A stretch of DNA of 64,000 nucleotides from Prorocentrum cordatum (Eukaryota > Sar > Dinophyceae > Prorocentrales > Prorocentraceae), in the NCBI GenBank assembly GCA_963575745.1, contig CAUYUJ010018864.1:129492-193491 (forward strand). The letters run 5' to 3'. Made by a program: the position numbers and the translations under genes. How positions within the stretch are numbered: the stretch's first letter is position 1; each line of letters begins with the position of its first letter. Below are positions 31,431 through 41,290 of this stretch, one piece after another. The notes beneath the pieces were generated by a model. It was not told the DNA's origin. It worked only from the letters and a program-made list of their open reading frames with translations, and ran no database searches.

Positions 31431-31857
31431 TGCGGCCACGCGAGCTGGAGTTCGAGCTGCAGCCGAACTGGAGGGGGGCGGCGCGACAGCGCTCGAGATG
31501 GAGCCGACGCGGCAGCGGCGTAGCCTGCGTCATCTGAAGAGAGCAGGAGCTTCAGCTGCTGGCCGTGCGCACGCGGGTGTGGGCTTCAGCCCGCGCCCGC
31601 GTTGAAGGGAGGGCGGGTCGGGCTGAGCAGTGGCCGATGGGGAGAGCGCCGATGGGGGCGAGGAGGGCGACGCCGACGACGACGATGCGGAGATTGAGCG
31701 GATATGAGGCTCATGAGGACTTGGGGCGGGTCTGCAGCCCAGCTCGGAAATCCAAAGCGGGGGCGCAGCTCCGAAACTACACGCGGCGCGACCAATGTGT
31801 TCATCACGCGGATAACCGATACTCCCGCGCAGGGGAGTTCAAGAGCGCGTCGACACA

Positions 31858-32322
31858 CTACGCGCCGAGCCGCTCTAAGACCGCACCAGTGCAGAAGCCG
31901 AGGAACTTGGTCGTCTGGGCGGCATTCACTTGGGCACCGTCGACCTGGGCGTTGTCGGGCAGCGCACTGACCTGCATCAGGAAGATCGGGCGCATGTCCT
32001 CGAACTCGCCCTTCTTGACGCCAAGTGCGTCGAGGGCCCGCGTCGGCGTGACCAGAAGCCATTGGGCACTCGACCTGTCGACGAAAGTCGAGTACCAGCC
32101 GTTGATCTGTTGCAGGACCAACAGCGCGCGGCCGTCGTCGTAGCTCGTCATCCCCATCAGTGCGTCGTAGCTGGTCGGCGACAGGATGGTGCGGACCCAG
32201 ACGCCGCTGGATGCGCCGACATCCAGTGACGACGCCGCCACTGAAGGTGCGGGCCGCTTTGGCGGCGTCGGCGTTGTATCCAACGCGCGCGCGGCCGCGG
32301 GCCGCTGACGTGGCGTCGGCAT
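31858..32322 (-). CDS. Unnamed protein or terminal exon
   Basis: From ATG 32322 (MPTPRQRPAAARALDTTPTP), low-complexity then GVWVRTILSPTSYDALMGMT, LLVLQQINGWYSTFVDRSSA and FEDMRPIFLMQVSALPDNAQ, ending CTGAVLERLGA. Composition is good coding sequence but the family is unknown. An upstream exon is likely, since the frame is open further. Confidence 0.5.
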   Translation of the reverse strand: MPTPRQRPAAARALDTTPTPPKRPAPSVAASSLDVGASSGVWVRTILSPTSYDALMGMTSYDDGRALLVLQQINGWYSTFVDRSSAQWLLVTPTRALDALGVKKGEFEDMRPIFLMQVSALPDNAQVDGAQVNAAQTTKFLGFCTGAVLERLGA

Positions 32323-32439
32323 GCGTCGCGGGCCGATGTTGGCGCGGTGGGCACAGGCCGGCGCGGGCAAGGCGGGTGCTCGCGCCGATATCGCTAGCGG
32401 CGACTGGAGGGCTGCAGCCCTACGAGGTGGGGCGCACCA

Positions 32440-32765
32440 TCAGCATGGCGAGGATGATGCGTGGGATGCAGCGCTGCTTCAGGGGGCCTCAGGAGGCCCC
32501 TGCAGGGGGGCACATGAGGTGCCAAGAAGCCCCAGGGGGGGCCACATGAGGCCCCAGGAGACCCGAATAGCCCACAGGCAGTCCTTAAGAGGCCATCCTA
32601 CCAGGAAGCCCCAGGAGGCCATGGAAGCCCGATGAGGCCCCAGTAACATGCAGGAGCCCTCAGGCGGCTCCAGGAGGTCTCAGGAGGCCCCAACAGGCTC
32701 ATGGTTCGTATAAGTAGTTATAGTGCGTGAACTCACTGTTCTAACATCAGCACCCTGTTCAGCAT
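32440..32765. repeat. Degenerate CCCCAGGAGG tract, distant relative of the satellite blocks
   Basis: Irregular GGCCCCAGGAGGCC-type repeats (the complement of the CCTCCTGGGGCC tracts of blocks A and B) end in ATCAGCACCCTGTTCAGCA. That closely resembles the block terminus ACAGCACCCCGTTCAGCA. Confidence 0.6.
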
Positions 32766-32869
32766 AATTATCATGACACCATTCCGCATCCCTATCATAT
32801 CCCCCCCGCCCCAGCGATCTGCCGCCCCGCGTGCGCCGAGGGAGGTTGAGGAGGCATGACGTGATGATT

Positions 32870-32908
32870 GCGATGATGATAATGATGATGACGGCGTCGG
32901 TGGTGATA

Positions 32909-32961
<53 letters not shown>

Positions 32962-32965
32962 TGAT
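32870..32965. repeat. (GAT)n microsatellite
   Basis: Mostly uninterrupted GAT triplets from about 32905 to 32958. Confidence 0.9.
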
Positions 32966-32979
32966 GATGATGGCGACGG

Positions 32980-34269
32980 TGGTTGATGATGCCGATGATG
33001 CCGCTGCATCGCGCGCCCGCGCGCCGCGGTTTCGGCTCGGGCGCGCGTCTTCCATGGGCATCACCGCCAGGGTCACGTCTGCCCCCGCGGGTGGCATACT
33101 CCCTCGTCGCCGCGGCTGGACGCGGCTCGGACAATGAGCCGGGGCACTGCGTCCGAGGACAGCGTGCATGGTGGCCCTGATGACCCATGGGCCATCTTAT
33201 TCTCGGGCCCTCTGCCTGGGGCCCCCTTGGACTTGCCCGAGCAGATGGAGGAGGACGACGGCAGGTCGCCCAGCATGCCTATTCCTCGGGCAGGCATGCC
33301 GACGATATGGGTCGTCGACGAATGGGACAACATTCAGCAGGGGAGAATGCTGGGGAGAAGATGTCGGCACCCCCAGCACCTCCAGCGGTGATGCCGATGG
33401 AGGATGCCGCGCGCGAAGCGGCGCGCCTCCGCGTCGCGGCGGCGATGGAGCGCCTCGCCGTCGCGGCCGCGATGGCGCGGCGGCTGGGGGGCGCCACGCC
33501 GACGCTGCACGACGTCGCGCGGTCCTTTCTCTGAGGGCCCAGCCCGCCCATCGGGGGGTGGTGATGATGGCGATGATGATGGCGATGGTGATGATGGTGA
33601 TGGTGAGGGTGGCAGTCGGGGTGACGATGATGAAGGCGATGCTGGCGACGACGACGACGGACAAGGAATGCTGCGGAATTGAATGGGGAGGGAATAGTCG
33701 ACGGAGAGGAGGTGGGAACCAGACGGAGGGAGGATATACCGCGCCCTCGCCCGCCGAGCATAGAATTGGCGCGTGACGAGTGCGACCAGTCAGTCGTTCA
33801 GCCAGTCAGTTACCCGCGAGGAACGCATTCGGGGGGGGGTGACGATGGCGGAGAGAGGAGATGCCGTTTCCAATGGCGAAAGCCGAACGAGTTGGCGGAG
33901 GTCGCGCCTCCACCGAACGGGACACCTCCACCGAGCACGCACGGCGTCGGGGAGGGGCCGCGCGCCGCGGGCCCTCACCGCGGGACCGCACCGCGGCCGC
34001 GACCGCGAGGCCCCACCGCCGCCACACAAACGACACGCCGCCGTCGTCGTCTTCGTCGTCGTCGTCTTCGTCGTCGTCGCCGTCGCCGCCGTCACTGTTG
34101 CTGTCCGTCGTCGTCCGTTGTCGCCCGTCGTCGGCTCAGCATGCCCAATCTCGTCCGCCGTCGCCGTCCGCCGCCGACTCGTCCGTCGTCGTCGTCCGTC
34201 GTCGTCCGCCCGTCGCCGACGCACCCGCTACAGCGGATGAGGGGGGCTGGGTGAGTGAAGATCTGGCGC
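32980..34269. other. GC-rich stretch without a convincing gene
   Basis: Short minus- and plus-strand frames overlap without coding character. It includes GATGGCGATG-type repeats (33560-33660) and GTCGTC triplets (34030-34215). Confidence 0.4.
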
Positions 34270-36075
34270 TCACGGGCCCTCGGCGGCCATCGCAACGGCC
34301 TGGCACGCCCAGTGCTGCATGGCCCTGCCCATGCGGCCGAGCATCTGCTGCGACCTGTGCAGGGCCCCCCGCGCCTCGCGCGCGGCGCGCTCATGGTCGC
34401 CGAGCAGCAGCCGCATATCACGCAGCTGCCGCTGCGCCGCCGCTGCCTCGCCCGCCGCCGCCTCGCGCGTCGAGCGCAGCACCGCCCGCGCCGCGGCGAG
34501 CCCGTCCTCCCACGTGCGCAGCCGCCGCTGGAGGAGATCGATCTCCGCCTCCAGCACCTCGGTGGCGGCGGCGGGGGGCGCGGCGGGGGCCGCGGGCGGC
34601 GGCGGGGCGGGCGCGTCGGCGGTCCACCCGCGCGCTGCCCACTCGGCCCGCGGCGAGTGCGCGGGCGGCGGCGGGCGCGCCGCCAGCAGGCTCGCGGCGC
34701 GCAGGCGCGCCTCGGCGCCCGCGCGGATCGACTCCACGCCGAAGAACGCGCCAGGGCCGTCCACCTGGCGCGCCTCGACCGCGGCGTCGATCGCGGCGTC
34801 GATCGCGGCGACCACGGCCGTCCCGACGTGGCCCTCGAGCTCCACCGTCGAGCCCGCCGCCACCGCGCCGCGCTGCACGTCGGCGAAGCGCACCCCCGCG
34901 TCGGCCGCCGCGGCCTGCTGCGCAGGCGCGACGGCAGCGTCGGCAGCCGCCCGCCGCCGCTGGGCCAGCGCCGCCGTCTCAAGCATGAGACGGCGGGCCC
35001 GCTCGGCCGCGGCGAACTTCGCGATCGCCTCGGCCCGATCGGCGACAAAGGCGGCCGCATCCACCCACTCCTCGGCGACCTGCCTCGCGATCGCGGCGAT
35101 CTCGCGGTCGGAGACCACCGCGGGGGGGCGCGCCGCCCCCGCGTCGCCCGCCAGCGACTTCGCCAGCGAGCGCGCGCAGCGGTCGGCCGCCATCTGGCAG
35201 TCGGGGACCGCGCGGGCGATCCCATGCAGCGCCATGGCCTGCAACCACGGATGGGCCAGCAGCGGCGGCGCCCTGGGCGGCGGCGCGCCGCCGACCGCCG
35301 TCGGGGGGTCGCCGTCGGGGCCGTCCGAGCTCGGCGATCCGTCGGTGCCGCCAGAGCTCGGCGATGCGCCGCCCGCCGCCGCCGCGGCGCCGACGGGTGC
35401 TGCAGCGGGGGGCGCGGCCGCTGCTGCCGCAGCGGCGCCGACGGGTGCTGCCGCGGGGGGCGCGGCCGCTGCTGCCGCCGCGGCGCCGACGGGTGCTGCC
35501 GCGGGGCGCGCGGCCGCTGCTGCCGCCGCGGCGCCGACGGGTGCTGCCGCGGGGCGCGCGGCCGCTGCTGCCGCCGCAGCGCCGACGGGCGCTGCCGCGG
35601 GGGGCGCGGCCGCCGCTGGCGTCGCGGCGTCCTCAGCGCCAGCGGAGCGGCGCCAGCGGCGCGGCGGCGGGCCCTCAGAGCCACTGGCCCGCCTTCGGCT
35701 CGCAGACGAGCCCGCAGAGCCACGGGCCAGGCGCGACGGCGAGCCCTCAGAGCCGCTGCTCGCAGCCGAACTCGCATCGCCTTCGGCTCGAAGCGTCGCG
35801 CCGTCCTTGTCCCGCACCTCCTTGCTCGGGACGTCGCCGCCGACCTCCAGCGGGTTGCGGCCATCCAGCGGCGCGGGCGCGCCGTAGTGGCCGCTCGGCC
35901 GCCGCGCCGCCTCCTCTCTCCGCCGCTCCGCCTCCTCCGCGGAGGAGTCCCGACGCGCCGCCGCGCGTCGCAGAGGCTCGGCCGCGGGCGGCGAGCACGG
36001 GCTCGGCGGCGCCCGCGCGTGAGCCGCCCGCGACGCCGTCGGCAAGTCCGACCGCGGCGCCCCCGTCGGCGGCAT
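34270..36075 (-). CDS. GC-rich Ala/Pro protein with C-terminal coiled coil
   Basis: The proposed start is ATG 36075 (MPPTGAPRSDLPTASRAAHA). The order is: Ser/Arg-rich region, five 16-residue Ala/Pro/Gly repeats (35387-35626), HPWLQAMALHGIARAVPDCQ, a helical region (DREIAAIARQVAEEWVDAAA), a short beta-like segment (STVELEGHVGTAVVAAIDAA), and a heptad-patterned C-terminus (ATEVLEAEIDLLQRRLRTWE ... LLLGDHERAAREARGALHRS). About 600 residues. The opposite strand is also open for over 700 codons because of GC bias, but only this frame gives protein-like helices. Family not recognised. Confidence 0.5.
   Translation of the reverse strand: MPPTGAPRSDLPTASRAAHARAPPSPCSPPAAEPLRRAAARRDSSAEEAERRREEAARRPSGHYGAPAPLDGRNPLEVGGDVPSKEVRDKDGATLRAEGDASSAASSGSEGSPSRLARGSAGSSASRRRASGSEGPPPRRWRRSAGAEDAATPAAAAPPAAAPVGAAAAAAAARPAAAPVGAAAAAAAARPAAAPVGAAAAAAAAPPAAAPVGAAAAAAAAPPAAAPVGAAAAAGGASPSSGGTDGSPSSDGPDGDPPTAVGGAPPPRAPPLLAHPWLQAMALHGIARAVPDCQMAADRCARSLAKSLAGDAGAARPPAVVSDREIAAIARQVAEEWVDAAAFVADRAEAIAKFAAAERARRLMLETAALAQRRRAAADAAVAPAQQAAAADAGVRFADVQRGAVAAGSTVELEGHVGTAVVAAIDAAIDAAVEARQVDGPGAFFGVESIRAGAEARLRAASLLAARPPPPAHSPRAEWAARGWTADAPAPPPPAAPAAPPAAATEVLEAEIDLLQRRLRTWEDGLAAARAVLRSTREAAAGEAAAAQRQLRDMRLLLGDHERAAREARGALHRSQQMLGRMGRAMQHWACQAVAMAAEGP
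35387..35626. repeat. Five tandem 48-bp repeats
   Basis: The unit is GCGCCGACGGGTGCTGC(C/A)GC followed by a GGGG(G/C)GCGCGGCCGCTGCTG-type half. Units start at 35387, 35435, 35483, 35531 and 35579. Length 48 keeps reading frame, unlike the 64-bp satellite. Confidence 0.9.
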
Positions 36076-36522
36076 GCCTGGCCAGCGCGACGCTGGCGGC
36101 GGCGACGACGGCGACCGCGAGCGGTCCGACGCCGCGACGCCGCGACGCCGCGACCGCGAGGCGGTCCGCCGCCTGCCGAGTGCGGTTGGCTCGCCGACGA
36201 TGCATCGTCGACGTCGGATGGCGGCGTCGGCGTCGGGCCGACGGCCGATGCTGCAGCGCCGACGGCGATGACGTCCGACGCTGCAGCGCCGACGTCGGGT
36301 GGCGGCACCGCCGATCCCACGCGCTCGCGGCCCGCCTGCCGCCCCTGCAGCGAGGCTGCGAGGGCGTCGTCTGCCCCGAGGCCGCGGGCGCCCGCGAGGG
36401 GAACGCGCGCCGCCAGGCTGCCAGGGCGAGGCGGCGAGGGCGGCGCGGGCGGCGGCCAGGCCGAGGGCATCACCCACGGGGCGCGCCCACAGGGGGCGCG
36501 CGCGGCGGTGGGGCGCGCCCAC

Positions 36523-38402
36523 GGGCCGACGTGGCTACATGATCATGGCGGGGCGGGGGCAGTGCAGCCGCACGAGCAGTGGGTCGGCAGGGCAACGAAG
36601 TCGGCCTAGAGCTGCATCTCCAGGCCCAAGAACTGCAAATCAAACAATTCGGCCGCCGCCGTCGCCGTCGCCGTCGCCAGCATCGGTGGCTATGGCGCCG
36701 TCGGTGGCTATGTCACGGGTGGCGAGGGAGGTCGCCGCCGCCGTCGCCATCGTCACCATCGGCGGCTATGTCGCCGCCAGGTGGGCCGTCGCCGCCGTCT
36801 GCGGCGACTGAGTGCGTCGGTCCGCATCACTGAGTACAACAACGACGACGACGACGATGACACCGACGACGTCAGCGACGGTGACGACGGGGCCGGCGAC
36901 TACTGCGACAGCAGCGGTCGGCGGCGGCGACGACGACGACGGCGGCGACGGCAACGGCGACGGCCACGGCGACGGCGACGGCGACGGCGATGGCGGCGGT
37001 GGTGGCGGCACCGCCTACGACGACACTGACTGCAGCAGCGACGGCGGCAACGACGCCGAATACGACTTCACCGACAGCGGTGACGACGCCGCCGCCGCCA
37101 AGGACACGCCATCCGACGGTGAACGACGACGGCGGCGGCGGCGACGGCGACGGCTGCGGCGGCGGTGACGGCGGTGACGGCGACCGTGCTGACGGCAACG
37201 GCCACGACAACGCCGACGGCGACGGCGACGTCGACGGCGGCGGCGGCGGCGACGGCGACGATTGCAGCGGCGGCGGCGGCGGCGGCGACGGCGACGGCAA
37301 AGCTGACGGCGCTGACGGCGACGGCAACGGCGCGGCGGCGACGACGACGGCGACGACGTCGGCAGCCCGCCACCGCGCGTGTTTACACCGCGCGTCGCCG
37401 CGGTGCACGGGGAACATTGGGCACCGAGCACGGTGCCAAGCTGCGAACCGACCGCCCGCGGCACGGGCGATCGCGATAAAACCTCTTACGCCCTTGCCCC
37501 CGTAATCGGTGGCGTCGGCGTGTCATTTGGAATACCCCGCGTCTTCCCAGTCCCCTCCCATGCGTTGCCCTCTCTGATGCCATCTCCGACGTCCACCCGA
37601 TGCCCTCCCGTCCGCCCGATGCCCTCCCGTTCCCGTAGGGCGGCGGTGGTGCGCGGTGGCGGCGTTGGTGTGTGGCGCCGCCGCCGCAAATAATCGCCGC
37701 GCGGCCGCTCGGCTAACCCCGAGCCGCTACGCCGCCGTCATGGGCGCCGCGGGCGCCGCCGTGGGCGCCGCCGCCCTCCGTCGGCGCCGCCGCCGTCATG
37801 GGCGCCGCGGGCGCCGCCGTGGGCGCCGCACCCCATGCCGCTACGCCCGCCCCGCCGCCGTGAGCGCCGCCGCCCTCCGTAGGCGTCGCCGCCCATGAGC
37901 GCGCCGCCGTGGGCGCGCCACCGCCGCCGCGGCCTTCAAGCGACCACGCCCGCGCCGCCGCCCATGCCACCACCCATGCCGCCCGCGCCGCCGCCGCCCG
38001 CGCCGCTGCCATCAGGCCTGTCGCGGTCTGGGCGCCAGCGCTGGCCGCGGCGGCCTGGGGCGACGTCGCCGCCCGCGCCGTCGCCCGCGCCGCCGCCCGC
38101 GCCGCCGCCATGTGGGCCTGCGGCCCAGGCGTATGCAGCGCCCTTCGGCGCCCTCAGGCCCGCCGCCCGCGCCGCCGCCCTCTGTGTTCCACCCCGCGCA
38201 TGGCAAGCGAGCTGGAGCTGCTCCGCCCACTCCATCTCGGTCAAGTGCGCGGGCCTGCCCGCCTGCACTGTGCTCTGCGTCGTACTTGGGGAGTGTCTGC
38301 AGCCACTCCCCAAGAGTCGGAGTGGCTGAAGCCGCGGGGGAACAAATTGGCTGTGTACGTCCGTATCTGAGTGCTGCCGCACTCAGATACAGCCGCATCA
38401 TT
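36523..38402. other. Low-complexity GC-rich region
   Basis: At 36840-37370 it is built of GACGGC/GGCGAC hexamer-like repeats. At 37735-37880 there are two or three copies of a GCCGTCATGGGCGCCGCGGG unit. A possible minus-strand exon at 38390-38260 (LGEWLQTLPKYDAEHSAGG) could belong to an unidentified gene. Otherwise nothing is recognised. Confidence 0.5.
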
Positions 38403-39067
38403 TTAGACAAAGTGCGCCTCAGACCGAGGCGGCCAGGAGCACCACTCCTCGGCGAGCTCCATGGCCAGCGGGCAGAACGGGCCCTGCGTCAGCACCACGT
38501 AGGCCAGGTCCTGGCAACGCTGGAACAAGCCGCCCCTGTGCGGAACTCGTCGCACACGTACGCGCGCATCGCTGTGAGCATATATGTCCACGCGGCTGCA
38601 GCCGATGGACACATGTGCCAAGCATGCGTCGGTATATTGTGACGACCCGCCCGCCTGCCCTGACGCCCGACGGGGTCGTTCGCGGTGGGCCTCACCTGGG
38701 CGCCCAGCTGCGCGGCCAGCGTCTGGCGGCGGGTGGCCCTGGCGCGCCCACCGAAGTCCACTGGGCGGGCAGCGTCCAGCTCTGCGGCCAGGTGCCCTCC
38801 GCGCATCTCGCGGCGGCGGGCGGTCGTCTCGCTCGCCGAGCGGACGCCCTTGCCCGAGCCCTTGTCGTCGGACGCCCGCGCCTCGCTGGCTGAGCGGCCC
38901 TTGCCCGCGCACTTGCCCGTGCTGGGGCCTGCCCGCTGCCGCTCGCCGAGCGGCCACTTGCACTTGCCCGCGCTGCCGCGCGGCTGCCCGTCGACCGTGG
39001 GGGCCGCGGCGCTGGCGCCAGCCGCCGCGCGGGCCGCGGTGCTCGGGCGGCGCTGCGGGGAGCGCAC
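38403..39067 (-). CDS. Unnamed Ser/Arg/Lys-rich protein, probably spliced
   Basis: An N-terminal frame with TGKCAGKGRSASEARASDDK and RREMRGGHLAAELDAARPVD, then a change of frame near 38543 after CGCACAG to GGLFQRCQDLAYVVLTQGPF and ending EEWCSWPPRSEAHFV. The second part has real coding character. The joining intron is unresolved (a GTGAGG donor near 38698 is possible but out of phase). Confidence 0.35.
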
Positions 39068-40325
39068 GGGCGGGCCGCGGCGCGCAGGCGGGCCGCGGGG
39101 CGGCGTGCCCGAGCGCGGGCGCGCTCGGCCGCCGCGCGAGCGCGAGCGCGAGCCGCGGTGCGCCTGGCGGGCGCGTCGCGGCCGTGCCTTGCTGGCGGCG
39201 GCGGGCGCGGGGGGGGGCGACGCCCCGTGCTGCGTGCGCCGACGGCGGCGGCGGCAAGGGGGCCCCGCCCCGCATCGGCGGACGCGGGATGCGTGAGATG
39301 GCTGCCCGGTGACGATATCACCCGTGTCCGACAGCTGCAGCTATCATTGCCATCACCCCCCATAATGTGTGCGGGGTGGGTGAACTGAGGGGTGTGGGAC
39401 ATGCCCCCGCCCCCTCCCCCGCCCGCCACCGAGACATCGTCACCCGTGCACGGGTGATGATATATCGGTGGCGGGCGGGGACCGGTGGCCGTGATATTTG
39501 CACCCCCGAACATTGGCGATTGCGTCCGATGGGCCTGGGCCACGCCAGCGCCCGCGCCGCCGCCGGCCCGCGGGCGCGCCGCCCGCGCCGCCGTCGGTGC
39601 GCACGACGGCATCGGCACCGTCGGCGCACCGTGGTCAGCCGTGGGCGCGCCATCGGCGGGAGGGGCAGCCGTGGGCGCACCATCGGCGGGAGGGGCGGGA
39701 GGGCACGCCGTCGCCGCACCGCCGTCGGCGGGAGGGGCTGACGGACCGTCGTCGCCACCGCCACCCCCGCCGCCGCCACCAGCCGCAGCCTCCAGCACCT
39801 CGTGCAACCCGTAGCTGCGGCACATCAGCGTCGGGCTGGGGTCGGCATTGAGGACGGGCGCTTGCCAGCCCATCATCGGCGGCACCACTGCGCCATTGGT
39901 GCCAGGCGTCGCCGCGCCCGCGCGCACAGACCAGACGCGGCGTCGCCCGCCGTGGCGTTGCCCGCGTCGCCCTCTGCGGCGGCGCCGCCCGCGGCGCCCG
40001 ATGCGACGCCGCCGCCCCAGAAGGGGTGCCGGCCCGCCCAGCCTGGGACGGGATGCGCAGACCTCGCACACACTTTTACGTTTGTGTGTACATGTATGCA
40101 TTGACAGTGTGAGAACATGGAGCTACAGCTGGATGCTCACATTGCCCACGCATATATGCAAACAAGAATCTGTTGGGCCCGAGGGGCTAGATCACCCAAC
40201 ATAGCCCATGGTGCCCCCGAGGGGCGCTCTATATACACAAACATCCCCAATGCGGCATCCACGAGATAGCCTCCGACACACGTCCAAGATGCCCCGAACA
40301 CCGTGCGGTGGTGGTGAGCTGCAGC
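39068..40325. other. GC-rich spacer with a strong hairpin
   Basis: No convincing gene. It contains the 56-base hairpin described separately and, at 39640-39735, short GGCGGGAGGGGC(A/G)G repeats. Confidence 0.4.
39421..39476. repeat. 56-base near-perfect inverted repeat
   Basis: Two 26-base arms with three mismatches around TGCA: the left arm begins GCCCGCCACCGAGACATCGT and the right ends ATATATCGGTGGCGGGC. A related shorter dyad (GGTGACGATATCACC) lies 110 bases upstream. Confidence 0.85.
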
Positions 40326-40670
40326 TCATGTTATGGCCATTCCCGCCCCCGCGCCTATCGGCGAATCGTCGCCGAAGAACTTGAGCATGACGTCGCCCGC
40401 CTCGGAGGTGAACGCGCCAGGCGCCCACGGGGCCCCGTGCTGGCCACCTGCCGCAATCAGCGGCTCCGCCAGCGGGATCATGGCCCCAACCAGCGGGTCC
40501 GCGTCCTGCGGCGTCAAGAACATCGCGTGCGGCAGCGCCGTCATGGCGGCGGCGGGCACGGGCAGCGGCGGCGCGGCGGTGGGCGGTGGGCGCGGGCTGC
40601 AGCTCGCGCGCCAGCGGCGTCGGCGGGGCGACGACGACGACGACGACGACGCAGCCGCCGTCGACGACGC

Positions 40671-40702
<32 letters not shown>

Positions 40703-40808
40703 AGGCCGTCGCCGTCGCCGCCGTCGGGCTCGCGCTTCCCTCAGACGGTCGGGGCGATTCGGGATTCCCCAGGATGCTCTGGGCGAGGCACAGCTGCACA
40801 AATACCAT
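40326..40808 (-). CDS. Ser/Thr/Ala-rich open frame, doubtful
   Basis: Contains a (TCG)n-encoded Ser run in the middle, with ordinary-looking protein on both sides (FVQLCLAQSILGNPESPRPS; PHAMFLTPQDADPLVGAMIP; FTSEAGDVMLKFFGDDSPIG). Possibly an exon. Family unknown. Confidence 0.35.
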
Positions 40809-40829
40809 GTAATCACAAACCAGCTCGCC

Positions 40830-41215
40830 GCTAGGGCGCGCGCTCGGCTGCCGAGATTGTGATGGCCTCCTATTTGCTGCGCCACCCGCTGATATGAATG
40901 GCTCCGATTGGCTTCTGCGGGTTATGTCATGTGCTGCGCCCTCGGCCGCCGATCACACACCTGGCCCATATTGCGCCCTCGGTCGCCGATGATTGCGCCA
41001 TAGGTTGCACCCGTGGTCGCCGATTGTATAACCAGCCTTGGTTGGGCGCGCCCTCAGCAGCATGGGTTGTGCCATAGGTTGCGCCCTCGGCCGCATATCA
41101 TGTAGCTGGCTCATATTGCGCGCTCGGCCGCCGAAGATATAATTGGCTCCTATTGGGCGCGCAATGGGTTGCACACTCGGCAGCCGAGGATATAACTGGC
41201 TCCGTCACACAATCG
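40830..41215. repeat. Degenerate 45-50 bp tandem repeats
   Basis: About seven diverged units built on GGTTGCGCCCTCGGCCGCCG followed by ATNATATAACTGGCTC. No gene. Confidence 0.7.
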
Positions 41216-41290
41216 GCGAACGATGATTTGCTTCCCCCTCGGCCTCGTCTTCCCCCTTGTCTCCCTCGTTCCCTCGTCGCCCTCCAAAAC

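Noticed and set aside
34255-36609. 784-codon plus-strand ORF opposite the coiled-coil gene
   Set aside because: Arg/Ala-dominated product of GC-rich antisense sequence; the minus frame has heptads and conserved-looking helices instead.
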